A stretch of 64,000 bases of DNA from Bacteroides sp. (GCF_028690125.1 NZ_JAQVBV010000028.1:1-64000), one strand, 5' to 3'; numbered from the stretch's first letter, positions 8,558 through 18,702 are shown. Translations and numbers: made by a program. The notes: a model not told the origin generated them from the letters alone.

Positions 8558-8789
8558 ATGGTCGGTATTAAAGGCTCAAAATTTCGTTTTCACTATTTCA
8601 AAGAACTGTTAGTCAGGTGCTTCTATCGAATCTATGACACTGCAAACATAAACACTATATCCCATAGTTCCGAGTTAATTCCGTTCTTTCTGCATAAAAA
8701 AGGGACTTTGCAAGAACACCCTCAAGAACCCCTGTAAATGGTGGTAAGTTGCAGATAATTTGTCGATTGCTTATTTGCAGGAACACTCA

Positions 8790-8819
8790 GGTTATAACTT
8801 TGGTTACGTGATAGGTTAC
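8790..8819. repeat. Three GGTTAY repeats at 12-bp spacing
   Basis: GGTTAT (8790), GGTTAC (8802) and GGTTAC (8814) lie between the att-like unit and the hipBA promoter. Likely further integrase or excisionase arm sites. Confidence 0.5.
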
Positions 8820-8862
8820 ACAAGTCATCAGCATTATAAAATGATTATTCTTGCCTCATTGG

Positions 8863-8893
8863 TTTGATAATTGCGAAACTTTGATTAACTTTG
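8863..8893 (+). promoter_or_regulatory. Promoter of the hipBA operon
   Basis: TTTG (8863-8866), a 19-bp spacer and TAACTTTG (8886-8893), 37 bp before the ATG at 8931. The spacing is canonical for Bacteroidetes sigma factor. Confidence 0.75.
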
Positions 8894-8930
8894 TAAGTGC
8901 TTATATTTTAGCAGTAAAATCAATAAATAT

Positions 8931-9257
8931 ATGATAGATGATAATATATTGACGCTTATAGACAAAACACCCGACTCCTTAATGTCGGGTATTGCTAAGC
9001 GTGTTAAACAAAGGCGGCTGGAAAAGGGATGGACGCAAAATATGCTTGCAACAAAAGCCGGGGTTTCCTTGGCTTCTTACAGGCGTTTTGAGTCATCTGG
9101 AGAGATATCTCTGCGTTCATTAGTAATGCTTGCTTTTGCACTGGAGATGACGGATGAATTTGAAAATCTTTTCAGCAGAAAGGCATATCAAAGTATTGAT
9201 GATATAATAAAAGCGGAGCAACCAAAACAAAGAAAGAGAGGGAAACGGAATGAGTAA
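8931..9257 (+). CDS. HipB-like XRE antitoxin
   Basis: The 108-residue protein has an XRE helix-turn-helix (about 22-75: AKRVKQRRLEKGWTQNMLA followed by AGVSLASYRRFE). Its basic C-terminus (KQRKRGKRNE) overlaps the toxin start by 8 bp, so the two are translationally coupled. As in E. coli HipB, it should bind operator DNA and the kinase toxin to repress the operon and neutralise the toxin. The strong upstream promoter and the GGTTAY repeats at 8790-8819 are the most likely control region. Confidence 0.82.
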   Translation: MIDDNILTLIDKTPDSLMSGIAKRVKQRRLEKGWTQNMLATKAGVSLASYRRFESSGEISLRSLVMLAFALEMTDEFENLFSRKAYQSIDDIIKAEQPKQRKRGKRNE

Positions 9258-10356
9258 TATTTCAGTAATAGAGGCTTTCATGTCTGACAGGCGTGTTGGT
9301 CGAATGGCTATCACTCCGGAAGGGTTATGTGGTTTTGAATACGATGCAGATTGGGTGCAGACAGGATTTTCCATCTCTCCATTCTATCTGCCGTTGAAAT
9401 CGGGACTGATAATGGCCAAACGAGATCCGTTCGGCGGAAACTTCGGAGTGTTCGATGATAGCTTGCCTGACGGTTGGGGTAATCTTCTGCTTGACCGTTA
9501 TCTACAGGAAAAAGGAATAGATCCATATAAACTCAATATTTTAGAACGGCTGTCGCTCATTGGCTCTACCGGGCGTGGAGCATTGGAATATCGACCTGAT
9601 AAAAGCGTAGTAACAGACGATGAGTTTCTTGATTTTGACCGTTTGTCTAAAGAGGCTGAAAAGATACTTGAAAGTAAGGAGGGTGATGGTTCTGTGGATC
9701 TGCTCTATAAATATGGAGGTTCATCCGGAGGGACTCGACCGAAAGTTTTTACTAAGATAGATAGTCGTGAGTGGCTGGTGAAGTTTAAGGCAACAAGCGA
9801 TCCTGGCAATGTAGGAGAAATAGAATACAACTACTCGCTACTTGCTAAAGAGTGTGGAATACGAATGGCAGAAACTCGCTTGTTTGATGGCCGCTATTTT
9901 GGAGTCGAACGATTTGACAGAACCCCTCAAGGCAAAGTTCACACTATTAGTGCAGCCGGATTGCTACACGCTAATTATCGGATACCAAGTCTTGATTACG
10001 CTCTACTATTAAAGCTGACACTGAATCTTACTAAAGATATGGCGCAGGTTGCAGAGATGTTTCGTTTGATGGTATTTAATATTTTTATTTCAAATCGAGA
10101 CGATCATGCTAAAAATTTCTCGTTCCAATGGGTTGATGGCGCATGGAAACTTTCGCCTGCATACGACCTCTTGCCAAGTAGCGGATTTAACGGTTATCAC
10201 ACAACGACCATAAATGGTAAAGGAGAGCCTGCTCTTGCCGATGTTATCGCTTTGGCCGCCGAGATAGGACTGTCAAAGCAATACGCAACTCAGATAATCG
10301 AAGAGTTGACAGAAAAATGCATTTCAAGGAAGATGTTAAAATTCAAGTTGAGATGA
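9250..10356 (+). CDS. HipA-family serine/threonine kinase toxin
   Basis: The 368-residue protein shows the HipA pattern: GVFDDSLPDGWG (66-77), a Gly/Ser-rich loop GSSGGTRPK (157-165), the catalytic NRDDHAKN (282-289) and the metal-binding SPAYDLL (302-308). E. coli HipA phosphorylates glutamyl-tRNA synthetase and causes growth arrest; the substrate here is unknown. The C-terminus is slightly short (SRKMLKFKLR), so a small truncation is possible. It follows hipB with an 8-bp overlap, and the large gene at 10388 starts 31 bp later, so all three may be one operon. Confidence 0.88.
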   Translation: MSNISVIEAFMSDRRVGRMAITPEGLCGFEYDADWVQTGFSISPFYLPLKSGLIMAKRDPFGGNFGVFDDSLPDGWGNLLLDRYLQEKGIDPYKLNILERLSLIGSTGRGALEYRPDKSVVTDDEFLDFDRLSKEAEKILESKEGDGSVDLLYKYGGSSGGTRPKVFTKIDSREWLVKFKATSDPGNVGEIEYNYSLLAKECGIRMAETRLFDGRYFGVERFDRTPQGKVHTISAAGLLHANYRIPSLDYALLLKLTLNLTKDMAQVAEMFRLMVFNIFISNRDDHAKNFSFQWVDGAWKLSPAYDLLPSSGFNGYHTTTINGKGEPALADVIALAAEIGLSKQYATQIIEELTEKCISRKMLKFKLR

Positions 10357-10387
10357 ATTGATTGAACGCAAAAATAATTAAAAAATA

Positions 10388-13300
10388 ATGCCTTATTGGT
10401 TTTCCAGAATGATAAATAAGAGAAATATGCCAGAGGAAATTCAAGAGAAACAAAATTTAACTATTAACCCGCAGCCTCAAATCTGTAATACGGACATAAT
10501 CAATCGAAAAATGTCAGATAAAGAGTTGTCCATATATGATGGCTTAAAATATTTCAGACCTGAAATAGCTGTATATTATAAAGATGGATTGTTGATAAAA
10601 GATAGTGCAATCCAATCAAAGTCCAATTTATTAGCTCATTTACTTCGTGAAATAGATGGTGGGCTTCGAGCTATATTTGAAGATCCTGTTAAGAAAAAAA
10701 CATTAAAAACTGCTATAACCAAGGAATATATAGAGTCTCTATTTGAAGAGTACAAATCGGATTATGAAAACTTCATTTATCTCAATAAAGTAACTCCCCA
10801 GGATATCAAAGACTATTCTGGGCATATTTCTTCTATTGCAGCCTCATTTGAATTGTCGATGGATTCTCAATTAATTAAGGAATACATTAAAGTTGCTGTT
10901 TGGTTCAATAGATATGCTCATAGAAGCGATGAAAATACGCAAGCTCCACGAGATCCACATGATATTTTGCTAATCTGGCGTAAGTTTGAAAATGTTTTAT
11001 TGCAATTATTAACACATTACCACATATATGACAGGGTGGATTCTTTGTTATCGCATCAAACGCCAACAGAATTAATAATTAAACAGTTGCCAAATCTTTT
11101 TCGAGAGGAACATTTAAAAAAATATTTCTGGAATAAACTCTTACGTACAAGTTGGTTAGAACCATTGTATAACAAAGGGTATTTTTCCGGAGCAAATAAT
11201 CCTACACCTGTTTTTGACGAAACAACTAATGAATATAAAGTGCCCAATTGGGTAGAATTGGGATATATCCAAAATGCAGCATGGCAGTTGTCTCAAAATC
11301 AAGATGCTGATTTTTCCATTATACTAAAAATTATTGATAATATATGTTTATACAAGAATGCCAATAGAAAACGAATTACTAATCACAATACAGATTCAGC
11401 AATTATTTTTCTTATTTCAATACTTCCCACACAAGAGATCAAGCAAAAACATTTCAAGTACTTAACTGCAATTATCAAGTCTGAGAACGGCAGCCAATAT
11501 AGCGATGATTTCCAGAAAAGGTTTATAGACAAATTTATTGCAGTCAATGATAAGAAAAATTTATTAAGGTGCTTGTCTGTCATACTGCTACACAAGAAAG
11601 GAAGAGGTCGCTTTGAATCATATCGCTCCCTATTGGATAGGTATTTCGTATATGAGTTTATTGACAAAAAAAACGAAGATGTCATTCGCATATGCGGATT
11701 AGATGGATTCAAAGTGGTAGAAAAGACTCTGAAGAAAGTTGAAAAAGAACACTGGTATAGCATTAACGCTATCGAGGACCATTATCAAAATGGACAAAAT
11801 TTAGATAATTTCTCACATCAAGTTGTTAGGTTTATTCGTGAGTACTTATTGAAGCTACCTTGTGACGAGGGATTAATCCAAATAATATCAGATTACCTTC
11901 ATAAAGATAGACTTACTATATATCCTCGAATTGCATACTATATAATTAATTCTCGATACAAGGAATTGAACCATCTGTTCTGGGGTATCAAATTTAATCC
12001 ATTAAAAAACGTCTTTAACGATCATGAGCTATTCGAGTTGCTAAATAAACACAGCCTAACATTTTCCAAAGAGCAAATTAGCAAAGTATTAGAGTGGATT
12101 AAAGAAGAAGAGGATTATTTTGAGTTTAATGGAGAAACAGATCCATCTCCATCAAAAAAAATGTGGCTAACCGCATTATTAAAAACAGAAGATCCTGATG
12201 TAATTGTTGAATATAAGAAAGCAGAAGAGTTATATCCCTACGAGATAGAACATCCGGGATTTAGTGGCTGGATGGAGAGTGTTTTTGGGCATGTCTCTCC
12301 ACTAAATTATGAATCCGTCCAGAAAATGAGTGTCATGGAAATTATAGAGTTTTATGCAAAGTATGAAGAAAAACCGTTACGATATAGAAGTATTACTGAT
12401 CCCACGATAGATGGTCTAAGCGATGTAGTTAAGCAAGATATAAAAAATCACATATCAAAATACACCCTCAATATTGAAGGTATTGCCTCGGCTTCAATAG
12501 GATTTCAATACTCATGGATTATAGGATTGTGGCAATATTGTTACGAAAATAAAACCTATATTGACTCTATTGAAGTTCTAAAATTGATATACGGAATAGT
12601 TAGTTGTGAGTCTTTCAGAAAAGACTATGTTGATGACGAAAGTTCTCGAAATAAGAATAAGTGGTTTGCGCATAGGGTTCTTTGTCTGCTGAATTGTGGT
12701 CTTGATTGTCATGGGCATATGTTCTCGACAGAGAATCTTCCCATAGTTAAAAACATCATATTGGGAATATATGAGAACGGTCATGATGCCGAAACTACAG
12801 ACGACAGAGACATCACTAACAAATATATTAACTCCTACAGCGGTGAATTATATGATGCACTAATCGAATATAATGTAGTGGTTTCTTGTGTGTCAAAGGC
12901 TAATGTTGGGGCTCGTTGGGATAGAGACATAAAACATATATTAAATGATGAGCTTTCAAAAAAACAGAAAAACGCTCTGTTTTACTATGCATTAGGGAAA
13001 GCTTATAATTCATTATACTGGATAGATAAATCTTGGATAGAAAAGGTCTTGCCTATAGAGGATAATGATAACTGGATTGGGTTTATGGTTGGGTTCCACA
13101 TTCATCATAATACCGTTACTCAAGTTTTTGAATATTTTTGTAAGACAGGGCAGTACGATAGGTTCTTTGCTAACAGAGAGTTGTTTGATTCGGTAATGCA
13201 TAAAATTGTTGTACAATATATGTGTGTGGCATATTACTTCGAAAAGATTAATTTTGATTTGAGTTCACCGTTACTTGTGTCCGTAATCAAAAGTAGAAAC

Positions 13301-13771
13301 GCATCGGATTACGAAAATATCATTCAGTTCTTTAACGTAAATAACAAACATATTTCTACTGAAAAAATAAGAGATCTATGGAGATTTATGTATGATATAA
13401 ATAAAGCCCTTGATTGTGATGTCGCAAAATACTTTATCGGGGAGAGCTATCGTTGGCTGGGATTTTTTGATAATATTGATGATGAAATAAAAGAATGGAT
13501 GCTATTATCGACCAAGAACCTACAATCCCATGCAGCCTCACAAGTAATAAGAAGATTAAATGATTTCACCACAAAAAGCCCTATCCAAGTAAGTGAGTTA
13601 TTACTTACATTAGTGTTGTCTGAATCAAAGATTCCAATTTACTCTGAACTTGAAAAAATAGTTGAAGAACTATTTAAGTTAGGATATGGAGAGACTGCAA
13701 AACATATTGCAAACGAATGTCTCCGTAAAGGATATCTTGGTCTCCGAGATATTGTTAGGGAATTTAGTTGA
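10388..13771 (+). CDS. Large helical protein of unknown function, possible defence effector
   Basis: The 1127-residue protein is A+T-rich, mostly alpha-helical, and has no signal peptide or obvious membrane segment. Visible patterns include SNLLAHLLREIDGGLRAIF (about 79-97), VAVWFNRYAHR (about 166-176) and KKYFWNKLLRTSWLEPL. Similar LLREIE and F..L....WL..L strings occur in large uncharacterised proteins of defence islands, but I cannot name the family. Helical repeats probably continue to the end. The real start may be ATG 10511 (MSDKELSIYDGL), since the first 41 residues look unstructured. Its position just after hipBA and between att-like sites suggests island cargo. Confidence 0.6.
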   Translation: MPYWFSRMINKRNMPEEIQEKQNLTINPQPQICNTDIINRKMSDKELSIYDGLKYFRPEIAVYYKDGLLIKDSAIQSKSNLLAHLLREIDGGLRAIFEDPVKKKTLKTAITKEYIESLFEEYKSDYENFIYLNKVTPQDIKDYSGHISSIAASFELSMDSQLIKEYIKVAVWFNRYAHRSDENTQAPRDPHDILLIWRKFENVLLQLLTHYHIYDRVDSLLSHQTPTELIIKQLPNLFREEHLKKYFWNKLLRTSWLEPLYNKGYFSGANNPTPVFDETTNEYKVPNWVELGYIQNAAWQLSQNQDADFSIILKIIDNICLYKNANRKRITNHNTDSAIIFLISILPTQEIKQKHFKYLTAIIKSENGSQYSDDFQKRFIDKFIAVNDKKNLLRCLSVILLHKKGRGRFESYRSLLDRYFVYEFIDKKNEDVIRICGLDGFKVVEKTLKKVEKEHWYSINAIEDHYQNGQNLDNFSHQVVRFIREYLLKLPCDEGLIQIISDYLHKDRLTIYPRIAYYIINSRYKELNHLFWGIKFNPLKNVFNDHELFELLNKHSLTFSKEQISKVLEWIKEEEDYFEFNGETDPSPSKKMWLTALLKTEDPDVIVEYKKAEELYPYEIEHPGFSGWMESVFGHVSPLNYESVQKMSVMEIIEFYAKYEEKPLRYRSITDPTIDGLSDVVKQDIKNHISKYTLNIEGIASASIGFQYSWIIGLWQYCYENKTYIDSIEVLKLIYGIVSCESFRKDYVDDESSRNKNKWFAHRVLCLLNCGLDCHGHMFSTENLPIVKNIILGIYENGHDAETTDDRDITNKYINSYSGELYDALIEYNVVVSCVSKANVGARWDRDIKHILNDELSKKQKNALFYYALGKAYNSLYWIDKSWIEKVLPIEDNDNWIGFMVGFHIHHNTVTQVFEYFCKTGQYDRFFANRELFDSVMHKIVVQYMCVAYYFEKINFDLSSPLLVSVIKSRNASDYENIIQFFNVNNKHISTEKIRDLWRFMYDINKALDCDVAKYFIGESYRWLGFFDNIDDEIKEWMLLSTKNLQSHAASQVIRRLNDFTTKSPIQVSELLLTLVLSESKIPIYSELEKIVEELFKLGYGETAKHIANECLRKGYLGLRDIVREFS

Positions 13772-13911
13772 TGATAGAGAGTTGGGATTTAGAATGTTCT
13801 ATTATGAATAATTTGTCCTAAATCAATAGTCAATCGATATTCTGAGTTCGATTTGTCAAAAGATCCTCGAAGGCAATTTATATTGCTGTATTTTAGAGGT
13901 GTAAGAATATT

Positions 13912-13928
13912 GGTTACACTCAGGTTAC
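13912..13928. repeat. Phased GGTTAC pair at the left prophage end
   Basis: GGTTACACTCAGGTTAC: two GGTTAC copies 11 bp apart, the same form as 8528 and 57763. It marks the probable left attachment end of the prophage. Confidence 0.6.
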
Positions 13929-13965
13929 GATTAAACAGAATCCTGTTGATTTGAATATTCTTTTT

Positions 13966-13989
13966 AAACCCCTCGAATTCGAGGGGTTT
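13966..13989. terminator. Bidirectional terminator
   Basis: A perfect 24-bp palindrome centred on GAATTC, preceded by TTTTT on the plus strand and followed by TTT. It ends the plus-strand large gene region and the minus-strand prophage late operon. Confidence 0.8.
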
Positions 13990-14386
13990 AATTCATTCTT
14001 TCTAATTTCTGTATTTGCTCTCTTAACTGTTGCCTTTCTGAATGCAGGCTGCCAAGATCATATGGTAGTGGTTGTGCAGCTAATGTATATTCGTAAGATT
14101 TAATAATCTGATAGTCGGTGGAAGTCAGTTCTGTTTTCAGACGCTCAATCTCTGCCGCCACTTTTTCGGGAGAATTATCTACAATCTCATAATATCCGAC
14201 AATCTGAAAACCCTCGTCCCGATAGCATAATTGCTGTGATTGGAATTCAGATAATGGTAACGGCTGCTGTGCTTCTTCTACATATATCTTAAATCCATCG
14301 GCAACCATCAGATTGATTAGTTCGCGGTCTTGATCCTCCGCATAGGTGGTAATGAGTTGTCCGTTGTCGAGTTTTGCCAGTTGCAT
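13988..14386 (-). CDS. Tail-fibre-associated protein, unknown
   Basis: The 132-residue protein is the last of the late operon. Its C-terminal half (IERLKTELTSTDYQIIKSYE, then LHSERQQLREQIQKLERM) resembles the helical end of tail-fibre assembly or DUF4376-like proteins, where a conserved DY and an R..LR..I motif follow a Pro-rich turn. It starts 2 bp after the fibre gene stop, which supports a chaperone or assembly role for that fibre. The N-terminal part has no recognisable motif. Confidence 0.55.
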   Translation of the reverse strand: MQLAKLDNGQLITTYAEDQDRELINLMVADGFKIYVEEAQQPLPLSEFQSQQLCYRDEGFQIVGYYEIVDNSPEKVAAEIERLKTELTSTDYQIIKSYEYTLAAQPLPYDLGSLHSERQQLREQIQKLERMN

Positions 14387-14388
14387 AA

Positions 14389-16452
14389 TTACCAGAATTT
14401 AGAGATTAGAAATACAATAAAAGTAAATCCACAGTTATTGGTTGATGCGTCGTCCGACATCCATACATCAAAATAAGAACTTGTCCGCGCCATCGTACAT
14501 CCGTATGATCCCGTATTCTGTTCATTCGGTGCATCAGGCAGAATAAAAACATGGTAATCAGATGCTCCGTAGAGATAACTTGTGTTTGAAAAGGATATTC
14601 GATATCGGCCCTGCGACTGTCTATAAGAGGTTAAATAACCTCCCATAAATGATATGACCCAACTATTTAGTAATGAACCGGAAGACGACACCCGTCCGGC
14701 CGCTGTTACTCCACACAATACATTATTAGACCGATGTGCAGATGCTCCACCTTGCAGGAATATTCCTCCGGTGGCAAACAGAGCCGCAAATTTATCTGTT
14801 CCTGAAGATGTGCTTTGCGATGCAGAGATGTCAATATAGAGTCCGGTCTTGTATTTGCCTGTGTAGCTATTGGAGTATGATTGATAGATATAATTCTGAG
14901 CAATCGTTTCGGGCTGACTCCAGGGGAGTATCGGCACAGAGATACCTGCTCCTTCAGATCCCTGCTGCACAATACCGTTGTAAATAGAGATATTGGATGT
15001 CGGATGCTTTACCATCACACCCGATCCCTGTCCCATATAAATGGAGTCCGAGGTAGTCTTTATCTCGACAACGGGATAAGATTGTTTTCCATCATAGAAA
15101 GCCAACGCATTGTTATATTGCGTAATCTCAACACGCTGACCAGAGGTGGCAGTCCTGAGATTCTTAACGCCCAGATTTTCGATGTAGGCAAGCTCCGCTA
15201 ACAATATCCCTGTGGCCACACTCTGAAACTCTCCTCCGAACGTTTCCCAATTGGCAGCATTCCAAGCTCCGGACACTCCGTTTGTCCCCTTGTAGATGTA
15301 ATAACTCGAACCATACTTAACCACATTTCGTTGATTGGCGGTATTGAAATAGGTGGTCGTAGATGAGAATACTCCCCGATAGGTCAGCGTCTTGGCGGCG
15401 TTGGAGATGGCAGCATCATACTTCTCTGTATCATTCATATCATAAACGGTCGATGAACCCACATACCAAGTCACAGGAGCCGAGCCGCCAGAAAGGTAAT
15501 AGTGGTTGATGGTAGAGAACGTTCCCGATGTCCCACAGACTACTCTCCAAAGATATATTTCGTATTTTCCCGTTCCCACCATTGGTGTCAGCGCAACGGT
15601 TGTTCCACCGTTACCATAGGCGTTATGGGCGTTTCGCATTGTGTATCCGACAGGTATTTTAGCGATGATTCTGGATACAAATACTCCGTTGGCACGAGTT
15701 TGAACTGCCTGAATATATCCACCGTGATCCGGCGATGCCGTTCCGCTTGTAGTAATCTGTAAACAGAAATTTGAGGTCGTGGGGCAATTGGATGGGCGAG
15801 CTATTCTGGTCACAGTGACAGTTCCATTACCAGCATTGTTATAAGTGCTACAACTATTCATTCCAACCAAGAACTCCGGATCACGAAAAAGCATCCGGCC
15901 CGTGATGGAGTCGCCAATCTCACCCTTATCTCCTTTTCCTCCGGTATCTCCTTTCGCTCCACTGATTCTTACAGCGGCATTCCAGGATGACGGTGCTGTG
16001 TCAGGTGGCACTACGACTCCTGTTCGCATCCAGAGGTATTGCCCAGTGGTAAGTGCCGGAGGAGCCGCAGTCCAACCCGATGTGGGAGCAACTGTCAAAG
16101 AGGTGTTTTTTGCGAAATTGTAAACGGTGTATTGACCGTCTTTACCATTCGTGCCGTTTGAACCGTTGCTCCCATTTGTTCCATTACTCCCGTCAATACC
16201 CGTAATTCGCACCGGAACGCTCCATGCACCTGCCAATCCGTTCGATCCGTTGACGGTTGCCTTACTCATCCACCAAACGCCTGTGGCAGTCGGGGCATCC
16301 ACCCAACCGGATGGCGTGACAGCTGTTCCTGTTGGCTTGGCAGGCTGATTGGCCGAAGATTTGAACACGTATGATGTCCAGTTCCCCGACGCTCCCGGAT
16401 CGCCTTTTTCGGCAATATGAATCGTTATTTGTCCTCGTGCGATTACTGCCAT
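14389..16452 (-). CDS. Tail fibre with short collagen-like segment
   Basis: The 687-residue protein begins MAVIARGQITI, nearly the same as the next gene upstream. It has a collagen-like Gly-x-y run (about 88-108, GSNGTNGSNGSNG) and a second short one (KGDTGGKGDKGEIGDS). Between them are repeated W-rich modules (WTSYVFKSSANQPA, WMRTGVVVPP). The C-terminal half, rich in Ser, Gly and aromatic residues, probably binds the receptor. The likely role is a trimeric tail fibre that recognises the host surface. No enzymatic motif is visible. Confidence 0.75.
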   Translation of the reverse strand: MAVIARGQITIHIAEKGDPGASGNWTSYVFKSSANQPAKPTGTAVTPSGWVDAPTATGVWWMSKATVNGSNGLAGAWSVPVRITGIDGSNGTNGSNGSNGTNGKDGQYTVYNFAKNTSLTVAPTSGWTAAPPALTTGQYLWMRTGVVVPPDTAPSSWNAAVRISGAKGDTGGKGDKGEIGDSITGRMLFRDPEFLVGMNSCSTYNNAGNGTVTVTRIARPSNCPTTSNFCLQITTSGTASPDHGGYIQAVQTRANGVFVSRIIAKIPVGYTMRNAHNAYGNGGTTVALTPMVGTGKYEIYLWRVVCGTSGTFSTINHYYLSGGSAPVTWYVGSSTVYDMNDTEKYDAAISNAAKTLTYRGVFSSTTTYFNTANQRNVVKYGSSYYIYKGTNGVSGAWNAANWETFGGEFQSVATGILLAELAYIENLGVKNLRTATSGQRVEITQYNNALAFYDGKQSYPVVEIKTTSDSIYMGQGSGVMVKHPTSNISIYNGIVQQGSEGAGISVPILPWSQPETIAQNYIYQSYSNSYTGKYKTGLYIDISASQSTSSGTDKFAALFATGGIFLQGGASAHRSNNVLCGVTAAGRVSSSGSLLNSWVISFMGGYLTSYRQSQGRYRISFSNTSYLYGASDYHVFILPDAPNEQNTGSYGCTMARTSSYFDVWMSDDASTNNCGFTFIVFLISKFW

Positions 16453-16454
16453 AG

Positions 16455-17492
16455 TTACTTTTCTATTTCTACTGTAAAGGTGGCGGCCACCGAAACCTCA
16501 TCACGGGTAACGGTAATGCTGCGTCCTGTTTTAATTCCTGTCGTTCCCCAAGCGGTATCCTGAACGCCCAGTTTATTAAACTTTCTCCATTTACAGGTGG
16601 CTCCGGTAAAGAATGAATCAGCGAGCAAAGCTCCGTTCTGCCAACACTGTGTGGTGAGGGTTGTAGAGGTCAGACCACTTGTGAGCGTTGTTCCCTGCGG
16701 AGTGGTAATCTCCACCTGGTACGGATCACTCATGTCGGCAAAGGAGATAATATCGCTAACCGAGGTGTTATAAGTTCCCGAAGCGGTATCCGTATCCTTA
16801 ATTTCACATTTGAACGACTCAAAGTTGAGAATTGCCGCTTCCGGAATCGTGATTTCGTTGGTTGTGTAGCCTGTGATACCGCCTGCATTGGCAGAGGTTA
16901 TCTCCGTCCAGGTTCCGCTACCGAGTTTAAACCACTTGTAAGTTACGTTTGTATTGTCAATCGTAGAACCCCGCCACATATCGCAGTGAGCTTTAAGTGT
17001 TGCCGATGCCCCATTTTTGAATACCGTACCAAGTGGAGCGTAGGCAATGGCACAAATCAATTGTCCTGTGTTGGTGCTCTTGGCATAAGATATCTGCGTT
17101 TTGGCTTTGGTCTCGGCAGAGGTGTCGGGATCGACATAGATTACTTCGCACTCTACTTGAAGTTGATTGACCGAAGTCATGTTGTTTTTAATCGTCAAGG
17201 CATAGGGCGAAGTAGTCCCTGCCGTTGCTCCATAGGTTGAGAGTGTTGTTGAACCATTGATTTTCCACACGGGAACTCCTTTTAACCTTGCCACCTGGTT
17301 GGTTGCAACACCTGTCACATAGACTTCGGGAGTAATCACCAAAAACGGTGAGACAGTCCAATTCGGAACATAGGAGCTATTCTCCTTGTTGAAAATCTGC
17401 GTGGTAGCGACATTACTACCCAAATAGAGATTGATGGACTTACCATCCGACAAATCCACAATCGTAATCTGTCCTCTTGATATTACCGCCAT
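16455..17492 (-). CDS. Tail protein with Ig-like beta modules
   Basis: The 345-residue protein begins MAVISRGQITIVDL, sharing its N-terminus with the following fibre gene, so both may attach to the same tail site. The rest is beta-rich and Thr/Ser-rich, with Ig-like strands (YKWFKLGSGTWTEI, CKWRKFNKLG). It lies between the broken metK and the fibre, with 2-bp gaps on both sides. The probable role is a tail tip or fibre-base protein. No known domain can be named with certainty. Confidence 0.65.
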   Translation of the reverse strand: MAVISRGQITIVDLSDGKSINLYLGSNVATTQIFNKENSSYVPNWTVSPFLVITPEVYVTGVATNQVARLKGVPVWKINGSTTLSTYGATAGTTSPYALTIKNNMTSVNQLQVECEVIYVDPDTSAETKAKTQISYAKSTNTGQLICAIAYAPLGTVFKNGASATLKAHCDMWRGSTIDNTNVTYKWFKLGSGTWTEITSANAGGITGYTTNEITIPEAAILNFESFKCEIKDTDTASGTYNTSVSDIISFADMSDPYQVEITTPQGTTLTSGLTSTTLTTQCWQNGALLADSFFTGATCKWRKFNKLGVQDTAWGTTGIKTGRSITVTRDEVSVAATFTVEIEK

Positions 17493-17494
17493 TG

Positions 17495-18697
17495 TTAGTC
17501 GAGATTAAAGGTTTCACGAATCGCATCTACCATATTCAATCGTTCCCACCCAAAGAACTCCATGCCATCTTTGACATAAGGTTGTCGCCCGAAGTGTCCA
17601 TAAGATGCTGTCGGGAGATAGATCGGATTCTTGAGTCCGAATCGCTCCACGATAGCTGCCGGACGCAAATCAAAAAGTTCGGAGATTACCTCTGCAATCT
17701 CGGTATCACTTAAGGCGACCTTTGCCGTATCGAATGTGTTTACCGAAATACTGACAGGTTCGGCAACGCCAATGGCATAAGCCAACTGCACCTGCACTTC
17801 ATCGGCAATGCCTGCCGCCACAAGGTTCTTGGCAATATGGCGTGCCGCATATGCTGCCGAGCGATCCACTTTCGAGGAGTCTTTGCCGGAAAACGCTCCG
17901 CCGCCATGTGCCGCACGACCACCATAGGTGTCCACGATGATTTTTCGTCAGGTTAGTCCCGTATCTCCTGCCGGCCCGCCGATCACAAATCTACCCGTAG
18001 GGTTAACAAGCAGGCGGTAGTCGTCTTGAAACAGTTCGGCAAGTTGCGGATCTTTTGCTTTGACTCTCGGAATCAGGTGTTCCGAAATGTCTTGCAGAAT
18101 ATCGTATGCAGAAACAGTGTCATCGTGTTGAGCCGAAACCACAATCGTATCGATACGTAGCGGCTTGCCATACTCGTTGTATTCAATGGTTACCTGAGTT
18201 TTGGCATCCGGCCGCAGGTAGGTCATTACTTGCCCTTTACAGCGAATAGCATCTAACTCCTGCAACAGCAAGTGCGACAAAGCAAGCGTGGCAGGCATCA
18301 ACTCTTTGGTCTCATTGACGGCATAGCCAAACATGATACCTTGGTCACCTGCACCCTGTTCGGTTTGCTCTACACCTTGTCGAATATCCGGTGATTGCTC
18401 ATGAATGGCCGACAGCACTCCACACGAATTTGCCTCAAATCCATACTCGGAATTCGTATAACCAATCTCAGCAATGGTTCTTCGGACTGTCTGCTGAATA
18501 TCTACATAGGCATTAGACTTGACTTCTCCAGCAATTACCACCAATCCGGTAGTGCATAGCGTTTCGCAGGCTACTTTTGAATTGAGATCTTGACGCAAGA
18601 ATTCATCAAGGATAGCATCGGAGATTTGGTCGGCTACTTTATCGGGATGTCCTGCCGATACGGACTCAGAGGTAAAAAGTTTGTTTCTCATTTTCAA
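17495..18697 (-). pseudogene. metK: S-adenosylmethionine synthetase with one in-frame TGA
   Basis: The N-terminal 249 residues carry FTSESVSAGHPDKVADQ, GAGDQGIMFGY and end GDTGLT. After a TGA at 17948-17950 the same frame continues RKIIVDTYGGRAAHGGGAFSGKD to a normal C-terminus. Intact MetK has Gly at the stop position (GLTGRK), so GGA to TGA is a simple nonsense change. The enzyme makes SAM from methionine and ATP. In this phage it could feed the Dam and Dcm genes at 50717 and 51484. A GTG at 17933 could restart translation, but neither half would be active alone. It sits, unusually, among tail genes. Confidence 0.9.
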
Positions 18698-18702
18698 TTA
18701 TT

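Noticed and set aside
14654..16348. Several plus-strand ORFs inside the fibre genes
   Set aside because: Pro- and Cys-rich antisense frames of Gly/Ser-rich fibre sequence; no promoters or family features.
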